Shown here in pieces: positions 50,692 through 63,096 of a DNA stretch of 64,000 bases. The DNA comes from Heterotrichella gracilis (lineage: Eukaryota; Sar; Xanthophyceae; Tribonematales; Xanthonemataceae). The stretch spans positions 1-64,000 of the forward strand of contig JAULBX010012652.1 in NCBI GenBank assembly GCA_032358255.1, written 5' to 3'. A program made the translations under genes and the position numbers. The notes beneath the pieces are model-generated. The model was not told the origin of the DNA, did not search any database, and saw only the letters and a list, made by a program, of their open reading frames with translations. Positions within the stretch are counted from its first letter, which is position 1; each line of letters begins with the position of its first letter.

Positions 50692-53600
50692 TTACTGAGC
50701 AAAGGACCCCAGCCTGTGTCTGCTGGCCACAAAATGATCACGGCGATCACATAGACCATCCAGCTCAACCTTGAGCAGCAGCGTGAAATCGAGTTGTATG
50801 GAGATAACATCAAACCAGTCATCAAAATGAATACCATCGCCTGTGGTGTTCATAGTTGGGTTGCACTTTGTGAGCTCGTTCAGGGGCACGATAGGCGCTC
50901 CTGGCCAGCCCTTGCGCCCGTTCTTGTGGCTTGAACCCAGCTCCCTCCACAGCACCTCATTCAGCTCATCAATTCCTTCATTGGTGATGGGCTTGTTGTA
51001 CGGCTTTATAAATAGCCAAGGGTGCGTGTACGTGGTGTCGTGGAACACCCAGCGAGGTGCCGGCTTCAGCTGTTGGGAAAGTTGCACCAAGTATTGCTTC
51101 AAGAACTGCAGCTGCGCGGCATAGCTGGGTGGCCTGGGGAAGATTACATTGAATAAATAAGTTAGGTTTTATTCTGAAACCTTTATTTCAAGAGAAAAGG
51201 ACAGGAGATAGCAAGGAGTTGGATACTGCTCTCGTGCCAGGGCCAAATGCAAACAAGCTGCGCAAATAATGTCAAGTTACCAATTGTTTTTCATAATTAC
51301 TATCTCATTTTTTTAAATTCTATTTATTTGTATTTCTAGTCGACAGTGCTCAACATTTTCACCAGCAGTTGAACTCAACACACAACGCGAGATACCCAAA
51401 TAATTATTTAATGACATGGTTCCTTTTGAAGTTATACACTATGATGTTGCATTTATTAGAACCCCGGTAAACCCCATTACATTAGCTGGGCCTGAAGGCA
51501 ATAAGACGATGACGGCTGGGAGTGCCTTTCTGTTTGTTTTTTGTAAATCCCAATTGTAGCTAGGCCCCGCTTATTTGGGACCTGTGCAATGTCCCCTGCC
51601 TACTGTGTCCCCTACCTAGGGAAGATGGTACTGTACTGGCAGGCGGCCTGGTGCAAGCCGCTGGTCATGACCACCCCAGTTGGGGGTATCTCAGGGAACG
51701 TGTACTGGATGAGCTCCGTGATAACGTCAACGTACAGCCGGCGGAAGGCCCACGACATGCAGAAAGCAACCCGTCCTCCCTCCTTGGCACCTTGAAAGAC
51801 CAGGGACACCCCCTTGGACACCTGGTCACCCGCCACCTCGTCAAACAGGGTGTACCTGCAACGGCAGCAAAATGAATTGTTGTGAGTGGCTTGGGTGGCG
51901 GCATATCTGGGAACGTATCCTAATGGAATCTACATGCTAAATTCTATCATACATGTGTGAATATATTACTTTATCCTGATAGGTTACACTGCAACCCCAG
52001 AGCACCTAGAGCACCACTAGAGAATTGAGCCCCCTCGCAACTCTGCATACGTGACCCTGGCCAGAGCATGGACCTATTCCATCTGGCCCTGTACAACGCG
52101 CAGGGTATGAGAGTATCAGAATGTCTCTGCCTGGTGCTTACGCGACCGGATAGACTGTAACATGTTGGGAGTGCTGAATAACAATGCAGTGGTAGTACGT
52201 AACCTACTACCTGACTCGTCACCATACCAGCAGGAGTCCATGGTGGAGGTGTCATTGCAGCACATGAGGCGTGTGTTGTGCGGCTTGTACCACCGCCCCC
52301 CCCGCAGCCCCTCGCGCCGCATCCACTCCACCCCCTTGAGGATGCTGATGCCCCGCTCAAACCCAGCACGGCCCGAGGAGTCTGTGATCCATGCATACCA
52401 GGTGCTCCGCCCATGACGCTCCACTATATTCTGCATGTTGCAAGAGGGGCTGAGGGTTTACAACTGGCGGGCTTACGTTTTAGGACATGCAACTTAGGGT
52501 TTAGAAATTAAAGGTGTTTTGGTGGGAGGTGTGCAACCCCATTCCATTTCTAGCCAAATTACAGCACGGCAGTAGTGATTGACACTGCCATTAAAAAGCC
52601 TTGCCTGGCACCTGGATACACAGCACATGACACATTTGGACTATCAGGCTTGTTGATAATGAACATGTAAACAAATCAGTACGTTGCATTTGTTATCAGC
52701 AATCCCACGCGTGACAGGCCCGTGGCAGCCCTTACCAAGCACACATGATCATAGTGTCAAGTATGCGAATCAAGACACATTCCCTGCACGGTGTGATTGT
52801 GGTATTCCATCAGAGATGCTGGGCTTGACCTAAACCGTTATATATTACTGCTGCATGTATGTTGAGACTCAAAGCCATCATGTGGCTGGCAGTTTCACAG
52901 CAATGACTCACTTGCAGTATGCCCGGCTTGTTGAGGTTGAGCATGCCAGGGCAGCTCTTGGTGCCTGACAGGGTGTCGGTGGTGTAAAGGGAGGCTATCC
53001 GGCAAGGGAGGCAGTCTGGACAAGAGAAGAAGGAAGTAAGCCGGGTGGGTATCAGGAGGGGAGGACGAGGGAAGAGAAAAGGCAAGGAGGAGGGGAAGGG
53101 ACAAAGGGATAAACACGGGGAGAGGGGGAGAAGCCAAGAGGTGTGGGGGAATTAAAGGGGACAGGGGGAAGACAATTTCATGCATGCTTATTCTTACCAG
53201 GAGGACATGGGAAAGCTAAGGGCCAGACAAGCAGGCATGTTCACGTTGGGACACACAGCACTTCAGAGGCGGTATCAGACATGCCAAAACAGAGCTAAAT
53301 GAAACGCACTGTGCAAGAGACGCCTGCTCATCTGGCTGCACGGCCAGATTATTTGAGGCTAGCAACCTCCAGACAGTGTTTATAGGCCATGGCGTGACAG
53401 TGGCATGCCATCTCTGTGTTCTAATGAAGCCTAATAGTGGTAAATCAGAGGTGCTATAATACAGTTTTGAGCAAATAGAACACCTTCACCACTGTGCCCG
53501 CAAAGCAGTGCTCGGCATAAAATGGCCCCCCTGTAACGGATGTTGGTAGTTACATGTACCTGTGGTCTACCCAGCATGCAACTCTAGGTGTGCATACCTT

Positions 53601-53952
53601 TTCTGGAATGATTAACTGGCGAAAGCGCAGCTTGACATGCCTCCTGAAATGCAAACGCACTTTGTGAGTAGCCAGTAAAAAAAACCACAGCAAAATGCAG
53701 ATTAGATGCAGGCCGCTGTAGGTCATACACTGTGCTACGAAAACCATCTGCGAGTCCTTTGCAAATCTGTCTAGCATGCTTGTCTGACCCCACAGACTTT
53801 GCAAGGGCGCTCACCTGGTACTTGTGTCGATCCTCCTCAAGAGCAGATCCGCGGTCATCGCCCTCCACCATCAATCCCAGCAAACAGTGTAGGGTGCACA
53901 CAAGCAAGGCCAGCTTTTTCCTTGAGAGTGTGCAGTGTCGACCCATAGCCAT
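50692..53952 (-). CDS. SGNH/PC-esterase-like secretory protein
   Basis: Six exons join in phase to 398 residues: 53952-53815, 53643-53598, 53015-52912, 52430-52204, 51855-51616, 51133-50692. The donor ending exon 4 (GTTACG) is weak. The N-terminus is a signal or anchor (KKLALLVCTLHCLLGLMVEG). Exon 3 has a Cys-rich CLPCRIASLYTTD. Exon 4 contains TWYAWITDSSGRAGFERG, which fits the first SGNH block with a D-S nucleophile pair; exon 5 ends with VVMTSGLHQAACQY, like the GLH block; exon 6 carries RWVFHDTTYTHPW and near its end GDGIHFDDWFDVISIQLDFTLLL, which fits the final D-x-x-H block of the PC-esterase/CAS1/TBL group. By family it would esterify or de-esterify sugars on glycans in the secretory pathway. 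The exact subfamily is not certain. Confidence 0.62.
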
Positions 53953-54591
53953 ACAAGTTTGAGGACTATCTAGCTGTTCAGTATTATCTGGTGTGGTCAA
54001 GGCCAGAAGGTATATGGCGCTGGGGTTGATAGTCCATGCGGGCACAGCGTGGATGTAACAAGCTTGCAAACATTTTGAAAACGTCGGTTGTGATATGCAT
54101 ACACTGCCAACCTTGAAGGCCAAAACACCTAGTGAAGTGGAACACGATTGCTATTTTTGTCGTGCAGTTATACCAGACCTTGCCACGTAAGGGACGCAGT
54201 CAACTATTGGATGACAACGTGGCTGCTTGTCAGAGTTTTTCAGTTACCTCCTATCACTGCCTCCCGCTTGCATGTCTGACCAAATACGGTGAAGGAACTA
54301 GCTATGGGTAAAACATGCATGCATTCTCGTCTCGCAAACTTGCTTACCATAGCCATACTAGCAAAGAGCAACAATCCAGCACCCAGTTCCACGTTATATC
54401 ATCCTTCTTAGGTTCAAACACTACACTATATACACAAGTGTGGATATCTGCACGAATATATGCATGCATGTTGCAAGGGGTGGTACGATATGTAATTGAG
54501 GCTTGCTTATCCAGGGCCTTATCCTGGGTTCTTATGAAAGCCCTGCCCTCTTGCTGCCAAATTGTAGTGCAGTTGTCGATACTCTTGTGCC

Positions 54592-54840
54592 GTGCGTACC
54601 CTGGTAAGAGGACCAGCGAAATTTACAGTCCGTCCTCCAGAGACGCTTGCAGCACTTGGCTCGTACCCAGCTGAAGCAAACCCGCTCCCTGAATTCCTCA
54701 ATACTAGGAAGCCACTTGCCGCAAGGCCCTTTTTAAACCGTGGCGTGACAAGGCTACGATGGCGTAGTGCAAGCCTTGGTCGAGGCAACTTGATACCGCC
54801 CACCAGTGTGCCTAGCCCAAAGTGGTGGCTGGGAAGCTAG
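54592..54840 (+). CDS. Hypothetical open frame between divergent genes
   Basis: In the 53,953-55,110 space between the SGNH-like gene and SRP54, an 82-codon plus-strand frame reads AKFTVRPPETLAALGSYPAE and ends PSPKWWLGS. The antisense strand is open over the same bases for 94 codons. Neither is recognised; the shared openness suggests simple composition. The rest of this interval shows nothing I can support apart from likely promoters. Confidence 0.2.
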   Translation: MRTLVRGPAKFTVRPPETLAALGSYPAEANPLPEFLNTRKPLAARPFLNRGVTRLRWRSASLGRGNLIPPTSVPSPKWWLGS

Positions 54841-55205
54841 TGCAAGGGCACAGCTGCTCTAGCAATACCGTCCGGGTGAGTTGCAGCGATCTTACTTTTT
54901 TCAAGGTGACCTGTATGGCCTCGTTATGTTTGAGGTCCCTGTACCGACCCGTCCAGCCCATAAAATGCACATGCAGCCCACAACCTTGAGCCATGGAGCT
55001 AGCTAGGTCCACTGGGTGTTTTTCTCTCTTGCTCAGGTGTCTGTGCGGTGATTCAACCTCACGTGAACTGGGTGCAGTTGCACAGAACCACGAGCCACCT
55101 CCTGCAGCCATGCTGCTAGCGCAATTCAGCAGCTCGCGGCAAGCCCTGCTCCACACACACTCCCCTCACCAACAAGCCCGAATGCACACACTACCCACTC
55201 CCACC

Positions 55206-58200
55206 ATGTCCTGCCACGCGCTGCCAAGATGTTCACCAGGAGCAACATCAGCGAGACAATCGCTGGCGCCAGCACGGCTAGGTGTGGGGCCAGTGGGTAT
55301 GGGCAGCCCACGTCCCGCACAGCTGGGCAGGGGCCTGCGCCAATTCCACCCAGTCGCTCTGCCAGGCTTGCATGGCAAGGTAGGCACCTTGACCCTGCAG
55401 TGTTGCATCCGCCTGTCACCGCCTGCGCAGCCAGCCCCTAGCCAGTATTACCTCCAGGTTAGCCAGTGCAAGCACTGTGGCATGCATCATATACAGCCTG
55501 TGCGCCCTTGCCGCCGTTGCATTCCCGCAAAAAATTGCAACTCGCAAAGCCCTCTGCTGGCTGATCAAACCCCCCATGCCTTTGCAGACCACGCCTGCTC
55601 GCCGGCCACTGGCGCGCGGCCCGGTGGCGCCCCGCGCTGAGATGTTTGACGGCCTGTCCCGCTCCCTCAGCAAGGCTTGGGACTCCATCCGCAAGGACGG
55701 CAAGCTGACGGCAGACAACATCAAGACGCCGCTGAGGGACATACGGAGGGCGCTCCTGGAAGCTGATGTGAGTGCTGACACTTGTAGCGTGTGGTCCCCG
55801 GCTGGGATGTGCATTCTGTGTTATTGGCTGGCTGGCTTTGGCTGGCTGGCTGGCTGCAAAGCAGTACGTTGGACATGTATGGTTTGGTTTTGGGTTAATG
55901 TACATTACCCCAAATCCAAACCATGTATGCCAATTTCAAACAGGTATCAAACCAACAACTGATTGAACATGGACATTTATTCATCGGAGGTCAAAATTAT
56001 ATGGGCGTGCCCCCACCCCGCAGGTCTCCCTCCCCGTTGTGCGCCGCTTCATCTCCAAGGTGGAGCAGGGGGCGCTGGGTGTGGCTGTGACCAAGGGCGT
56101 GGCGCCTGACCAGCAGCTGGTGAAGGTGGTGTATGGCGAGCTGGTGGCGCTCATGGGGGGGGCGCAGGCGGAGCTGGTCCCCAGGGACAACGGGCCGCAG
56201 GTCGGAGATAAGTCAGGGTTTTACTGACAACTAAATGAAGGTTACCTGAGTCTTGAGTCTCTAGGGAATATCAACACGCATGTGGAGACACGCAACCATT
56301 CATTACTTGGCTGTTCAGGATGGCATGCCAGCCCATATCAGCATGGACTGCAAGCGCATCCTCGTGCTCAATCATAGTGCAGGAATTTTGTCTTAGAAAA
56401 CTTCCGAATACGTTTTTAAGGCACATTTATGACATCGCAATTTCTTGGGTATTCGTATACGTGGTCCCATCCCATGCAAAGAGGTCTAGGGCATGTCTGG
56501 AGTTCACAGGATCTGCATTACGTACAGCAATCTTGCATGAAGCATGCTAACAGTACCACAATGACATGACATGTCACCTCCCAGCAATAATGTATACGAA
56601 TACATGACCATGGTTAGTGCTACACCATTGAATATGCTACAAATCTCCTGCAGGTCATCCTCATGGCTGGGCTGCAAGGCACAGGCAAAACCACCGCCTG
56701 CGGCAAGCTGGCGCTGTACCTGAAGAAGAAGAACTACAAGGTGCTCATGGTGGCCACGGATGTGTACCGGCCAGCAGCCATTGACCAGCTGGTGTCTCTG
56801 GGGAAGCGGATCGACGTCCCCGTGTTCGAGCTGGGGACGGGGGTGTCGCCACCGGAGATTGCCAAACAGGGGTTGGAGGCGGCGAAAAAGGTGGGTGTGG
56901 TGGATGAGGGGAATGAAGCATCACCCACCCGAGTGGTGGTGGGGTAAACTTGGGTAAGGGTAGGAGTGGGGACTTGGGTGCCGATGTGGTTGGTGGCACT
57001 GGAGGGTGGAGGGGGGTTGTAGAGGTGGGGAAGGGCAGAGGCAGTGCTGGTCTCTGATGTTTGTCTTACTTGGTTGCGATGAATGTCATGTAAGAAAGTT
57101 GTTATTGTTGAAGCACACTCGCGTGCCCATTGGCGATCCATTGCATGGAAGGTGGGTTATATCTGGCCCACTTTCTTGGGTCAGGTGCAGAGCGCATGCC
57201 AAGGATGCAGCTGCGGGCACGGGGGCCAAGGTTAAACTTAAATAGCCTGGTGTGCATGGGTTGGAATTTGATGCACTGTATGCTATTCTTAATCTCTGGC
57301 AGGGGGGAAGCAAGGGCGTATGGGGTTGTTGTGTGTGCATTACTTAGTGTGTTTCTGTTGGGAGTATCATATCATGCTTACCTACAAGTATACAGTGGAA
57401 TCCATAGACATTCCAGAACCAGTGGCAGCCAGGACCTTGTGTCCAAACACCACTGGAAATTGCACTCAAAATCCTCGACCATAAAACCCTAGGAAAACCC
57501 TGAATATTGCACGTGACACCATCTGACACTGCCTTCCGTTCCACACCCTTACAGGGCAAGTACGACGCCGTCATCGTTGACACTGCGGGCCGCCTGCAAA
57601 TCGACGAGGCGCTGATGCAGGAGCTGAAGGACACCAAGCAGGCTGTCAATCCCTCAGATACCCTGCTGGTGGTGGACGCCATGACGGGGCAGGAGGCGGC
57701 CAACCTGGTCAAGGCATTTGACAGCGCGGTGTCGATCACAGGTATGGGGGACAGGGTTGGGGATTAGGTATTGGTCTGCACTCACCGTGGGCCCAGTCAG
57801 GATGCGATCAAGCTGGCAACAGTTATGTGTCAATTGCAGTGAAGTATACTCATAGGAATCCAGCATTTTCCCTTTTATATTTTATTTTTTCTATTTCAGA
57901 AACACCTACTGAAGTTGAAAACTGTCATGCGTGTATTAACTTTTTCCATGAAATTGTTTAATAGAAATAAAATTAAGGTTGCAATTTTTCAAGGACCCAA
58001 ATTGCAATTGCATGCCTTCTACTAACAAAATCACAAACAGCAATTTGATATGATTACCACGAAGACCAAACCTGTTACGTGCTGATCCCCATGCTGTGTG
58101 GCCCAGGTGCCATCCTGACCAAGCTGGATGGCGACTCACGGGGTGGCGCTGCGCTGAGTGTCAAGGAGGTGTCCAATAAGCCCATCAAGTTTGTTGGCAT

Positions 58201-59979
58201 GGGTGAGAAGATGGAGGCCCTGGAGCCGTTCTACCCAGAGCGAATGGCACAGCGAATCCTAGGTGAGCGATTGCAAAGAAACATGCCACGCTGCCTGTCT
58301 TCGGGCAAGCGTATTGGGTGATTGATTTTGAAATTGGCGGTGAGCTTTTACGGCACAGCTGGCTGGCAGGGCTCGCTTAGATGCAAAGGTGAACAGATGG
58401 TGTGGGATACCTTGTGCGCAAGGCTCACAACATGTCCAGCCCATTTTGCCAGGATGTCTTTCCTGCACCTGCTAGACTGGATAGTCCGGGGCCGGGGGGG
58501 GGGGGGGTATGCAGGCATAGGTGATGTGCTCACGCTGGCTGATAAGGACAAGAGTGCAATCAAGGAGGACATAGCTAAGCAGCTGAGCGCTTGAATATAA
58601 ATTATGGTTGTAACATCTAGCATGGTGGTGTGCAGGCATGGGTGATGTGCTGACGCTGGTTGAGAAGGCTGAGAGCGCCATCAAGGAGGACGAGGCCAAG
58701 GAGTTGACCGCCAGGATGATGGCGGCCAAGTTTGACTTCAACGACTTTCTGAAGCAGTACAAGATGCTCAACAGCATGGGCAGCATGGGGCAGGTCATGA
58801 AGATGGTGCCAGGTGGGTGTTGAGGCAGTTTAGGGTATCATTCTAGGGTTTTAAATGTAAATTGAAGAGGTAGCCCTCATCTCATCTCACACCCTCCATG
58901 TACACACCAACTGCAGCTGCTGTTTGCCACCCCCACCTTAAGTCAGATCCCAGCCGTAATCCCAGCCCTGACTCCTTCCTCAACCCGCCGCTCCCCACGC
59001 AGGCATGGGCCAAATCACCGACAAGCAGATGGCAGCTGCCGAGCGCCAGTTCAAGGTGTTTGAGAGCATGATCAACAGCATGACCGTGGAGGAGAGGGGC
59101 AACCCAGACCTCCTGGCAAAGTCACCCTCGCGGTGCGTTGGGGCTAGTGGGGTTTGGCTGTGCGGTTGCCACTGGAACAACCTAATTTGCCAGCAAAGTT
59201 GCCCTTGCGGCTCGAGGGGACTGATGCTAGAGTAGCCTCTGGTTTGCTGTAGTGTTGACGCTGGTTTGCTGTAGTGTTGTGGTGTGGGTGTATTGGATTG
59301 TGGCTTTCATTAGGCTTTCAACGGATGTGTCAATGAGCTCCTGGTTGATTTCCTCCCCTTCCAGGCGGCGCCGCATTGCCCGGGGGTCAGGCAGGCAGGA
59401 GTCCGATGTGGCGGGGATGCTGGGCACATTCACGGGGATGCGCTCCCGCATGCAGGAACTTTCAAAAATGCTGGCCAAGGGTGGTTTGACAGGTAAGGAG
59501 GGGACCTGCACCCTCCCCCACCAGCATCAGCATCAATACGCCAGCGCCATCAGTACCGTCATCAGCATCATTGCAATCTGCTCAACAACAACAGGCAACA
59601 AGAACAATGTTGCCAGCATGACCACTACCCCCAGCATCAATCTTGAGCCCTACACCATTCCCTCTGCATGCCAGATGAACCCATTGATGATCGATTAAGT
59701 GCAGCTCTGTCCCGTAACCCTCGGCCCTGAACATAAACCCTGAACCATAATCAGACGTAAACCCCAACCTCCAATGGTCAATCTAAAGCCATAAAACTGT
59801 GAAAACTGCACCGTCAACCCATGCAACTCTCCCCTGCAGGCATGGGTGGCCCCTCCATGACCGATGACGAGCTCCTCAAGGCCACGCTGGCAGGGGCAGG
59901 CCCTCGCAAGGTGGCCAAGGGCAAGGTGCGGCGCAAGAAGGGGTCGCGCGCGCTGGCGGAGCTGAAGACCCTGCGCTGA
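55206..59979 (+). CDS. cpSRP54: Chloroplast signal recognition particle 54 kDa subunit (GTPase)
   Basis: Ten exons join in phase to 561 residues: 55206-55379, 55588-55767, 56024-56200, 56654-56890, 57555-57741, 58107-58262, 58636-58812, 59003-59132, 59365-59492, 59840-59979. Exon 1 is a Ser/Ala/Arg-rich, acid-poor transit peptide; an upstream in-frame ATG at 55111 would lengthen it. The mature part has the N domain ([19 protein letters not shown]), the G domain with P-loop [38 protein letters not shown] and [18 protein letters not shown], and the M domain ([30 protein letters not shown]). The basic C-terminus [15 protein letters not shown] is comparable to the RRKR-type motif by which plant cpSRP54 binds cpSRP43. 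By family it targets light-harvesting and plastid-encoded proteins to thylakoids with cpFtsY and Alb3. The exon 3 donor (GTCGGA) is weak. Confidence 0.93.
58515..58594 (+). pseudogene. Stop-containing second copy of SRP54 exon 7
   Basis: About 120 bases before the true exon 7, after GTATGCAG, an 80-base segment encodes [19 protein letters not shown] and IAKQLSA then TGA. It aligns with the first 77 bases of exon 7 at about 78% nucleotide identity and 18 of 26 residues, and would be entered in the same phase. If spliced in it would end the protein before the M domain. Its acceptor is preceded by a run of G rather than pyrimidines, which argues against efficient use. Confidence 0.75.
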
Positions 59980-60435
59980 TGGGCATCGCCTGGGTCTTTG
60001 GGGGGAGGGGGACTGGGCAGCTGCGGGACACCGATCGGATGGGGGTAGTTGCAGAAATGAGTCCCAACACATTGGCGGGGAAGGTGGGGGAGGAGGCTGC
60101 GTGCTGGGCAGTGTGGGGGAGGCTCAAGGTGCCAACGGGCTGGGTGTGGTGGTGGTGTGGGGAGCGGGCGATTGCGAGCGGTGGTACAAGGCAAAAGCTT
60201 GCGGCATGGAGTTGGGGAATGCGCATGTTGGGGAGGGCTGGCTGAGGGGAAACGCAGCACGGTTGGTTCGTTGATAGGCGAGTTGGCATTGAGGAGGGCA
60301 TTTGGAGGGGGGGAAGGGCAACACTGGCAATGAACCAATTCCAGTCGGCTTTCATTCAATACAATTTGTGTAAGACTGGATACCAGGGCCAGTAAGCTGA
60401 ACAAGTGTTGACCTGCAACCCGACTGAATGTACCG

Positions 60436-60464
60436 CGTTGTGGTATTACGGTAATACCACAACG
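60436..60464. repeat. Perfect 14-bp-arm palindrome downstream of SRP54
   Basis: CGTTGTGGTATTAC and its exact inverse flank a single G. Related GTATTACGGTA and GGTATTACG fragments occur about 100 and 315 bases further on, hinting at a small repeat family. It could act in 3'-end formation of SRP54 or be a remnant of a palindromic element. Confidence 0.75.
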
Positions 60465-61244
60465 GTTTTGTGGCATGGCCTGTGCATCGCCCACGTTCAA
60501 CTTGACAAGGGGTGTGAGATCTAACTTTGCCCACCTGTAACATCACTGTGACCTGTGCCACTTGTATTACGGTACTACATCTGATACGGCCATTGTGACA
60601 AGACCTTGAAAAGCTCTTGGCAATGCAATGCAATGCGCTCTCAGCGTGTGAGCTGGCTCTGCCAGGGTGACTGAATGACGCCGGTTGCAGAAACTAGTGG
60701 CGTGTAGGGTATGAGGCATGGCATGCCTGGGGGGTTTAAACTAAATAAATGCTGCACGTTTCCAATTGGCTACCCCAGCACGGTATTACGCCAATCCGAT
60801 TGGGATTGAGGATGCACCCCCACATGTAATTTTGAAATGGGCGCCATGATTCATCAGTGATCAGATCCAATCATCGCATGCATGCCCCACATGCTCGCGC
60901 GTCCGACTGGGCCAGTAGCGACGCCGTTCACTACTACAACGCCAACTATTGGCGTGACGCCAACCGATCGCAATGCCATGCATGTAGTATCAGTAAATAC
61001 ATTTGGATACTGTAAATTAGTAACAAGACTGCGTTTGATTGTACTACCAGAGTCTGGACGGGTTGAGTCCCTGTCACTGTGCAGCGATTTCGTACGTACG
61101 GTACGGTATCTAAGCTACAGGTGTGTGTGCTGTGATTTGAAATCGGTTGGGCGAACTTCTGGGCCAGTTTTCCAGGTCCTGGAGCACTGGCAGTGGCGTC
61201 GCCGACAAGGTATCACTTCAGCAGCTTAGGGTTGCCAACGGATC

Positions 61245-61341
61245 GCCTTGGGTACGTTGGGCCAATTGGGCCAATTGGGTACGTTGGGCCAACCGTTGAC
61301 AACTCTTGAACCTTGGCAAGGTTCGAGAGTTGGCAACGGTT
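61245..61341. repeat. Tandem and hairpin repeat cluster
   Basis: TTGGGTACGTTGGGCCAA occurs twice (near 61,248 and 61,272), followed by a 51-base near-perfect hairpin: arms 61291-61315 and 61317-61341 pair at 23 of 25 positions around one base. No coding frame of interest; the antisense frame reads a low-complexity NWPNWPN string. Confidence 0.7.
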
Positions 61342-62363
61342 TCTCAGAGGCCTCCTTCAAGTTGGAATAGTTGGAAGGTTGTTGCCATGGCATGTGCCAC
61401 CCGATACTGTATCGGCTGACCAAATTCCCGGGACAGTCGCCGACCCATGGCATGGGCTGAGCCTTTACTAGATAATAATAGCTAGTAGCTAAATGCACAT
61501 GGTACTCGAGGGCTAACCAGTACGAGTCACATGGTACAACGTTTGCACATGTGCACAGTGCCGGTGGCGGCTGGGGAATGCCTTTCTGTTTGTTTGTTTG
61601 TTACAGTACTTCTGACGTTTTGTCTTGTTTTAATTTCATATCATCAATGGTTGTGCCAGTGAAGACCCCTTTCCCTAATTGGCAGTGTCACACAGCCTAC
61701 ACAGCCATTCCTCGGGGCTCCTTCACATCCATGTGCACAGCCCTCCCCATTCCCAACAACTTCCATCAGTGACACCAGTGCAGTTTACCCCCTCCTATCC
61801 TTGCCCCTCAGCCCCACTAGCTCAACTAGCTCAACCCACAGTCCCAGCCTGGTCCAACCATGAGGTTCCTCGCGGGCATCGTCAACCACTTATCATCAGC
61901 GTCGTATTGGGCGTGCTGAGGCGCACCCGGGTAATCACGTGAGTGCATAGATTGAACGGTGGTGCTGAGGTAGGCCGGGGATAGGGTGTTGAAATTCAGC
62001 ATAAGGCTTTCCAGCAGATCCCGTATATCCCATATGGTATGTCATGACATGGGAATCGATCGATTGATATTAATACCACTTGATATTAATAGCAATTGCC
62101 ATGGGTGAGGGTTATATGCCTGGCAGGGCCCTTTTAATCCTAGCTAGTGGCAATTACCACCGTCATGGAAGCTACGCAAATACAGATATGGGAGTACTTG
62201 AACACTCTAGGTTTGGGAAGAGTGCCACGGCGTCCACACTGCTTAGATGTTCTACTTCCCTAACCTGGCAATATGCTACTGTTTTCCTTTCTCCAATGTG
62301 GTCGCTGTTGCCCCTCTTCATAATCTACCAAACACATATCACCCTACTCTCCCTGCCGTGCAG

Positions 62364-63096
62364 CCTCCACCCGCGCGTCATCAAGAACGACACGGCCAGG
62401 GATATTGGTGGCTGCGGTGAGATCCTGTCCATATAAGCCCTAGCAGATTACCTAGGATCCTGTTGGTTTCAACCAATAATCCTATGAACCCTGCAGGTTT
62501 ATAAATCAGCTGATTTATAAACCTATCCACTCCTGCCAACATGTTTGTGAAATTCAGGGCTGCACTAGCTGCACTCACTTGACCGTCAAAGAAGTCTGTG
62601 TCAGCATTGCCAGCAAGGTACACAACTTTTCACCTTTGTAACCCTAACGACCTCGCGGGATCACTCCCTGAGGATGTATCCTATTGGTTAGCTGTGGCCA
62701 GGAGTGAGAGGGAGATGACCTGTCCACCGGGGTCCCTCACGCACCCGTTCAAAAACAGGTTTGCGCAAGTTATGTAACGTATCGGGCCTTGATGTATTGT
62801 ATGACTAGCCAGTAGAGTCGCGGGCCATAACATGTCGCCCTTTTTGTGCATTTATAATTTAATATGTATGTGCAGAGCATAAAAGTACTAAGGCAACAAT
62901 TTTCTGGTATATTCACAAGGACAATAAACATATCATTGGCACAATAATTTCTTAAAGAAATGTTCCCTCACCCTCTCAGGTGGACTTAGGTGAGGGCCTG
63001 ACCAAGGTTCCGGAGAATGTGGTGCGCGCCTTACAGCCTCCGCAGCCTGCCACAGGGGGCGTGCACTTGACAGTCCATCTGGGAGATGGCAACTAA
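62364..63096 (+). CDS. Unassigned gene, two last exons
   Basis: Candidate exons 62364-62416 and 62980-63096 join in phase as RPGILVAA followed by VDLGEGLTKVPENVVRALQ and GGVHLTVHLGDGN, then TAA; the last exon is open only in this phase. An upstream piece around 61,859-61,930 ends at a CCGG|GTAATC donor and may belong. No domain recognised. Confidence rests on splice-site quality and codon-like composition only. Confidence 0.3.
62496..62523. repeat. Perfect 28-bp palindrome
   Basis: GGTTTATAAATCAG is followed directly by its exact inverse, with no spacer. It lies in the proposed intron of the unassigned gene, next to a smaller TTGGTTTCAACCAA hairpin at 62,463. Confidence 0.85.

Noticed and set aside
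54993-55640. Continuous 215-codon frame across SRP54 exon 1 and the following intron
   Set aside because: A GTAGGC donor and a TTTGCAG acceptor remove 55380-55587, joining the transit peptide to the conserved N domain in phase.
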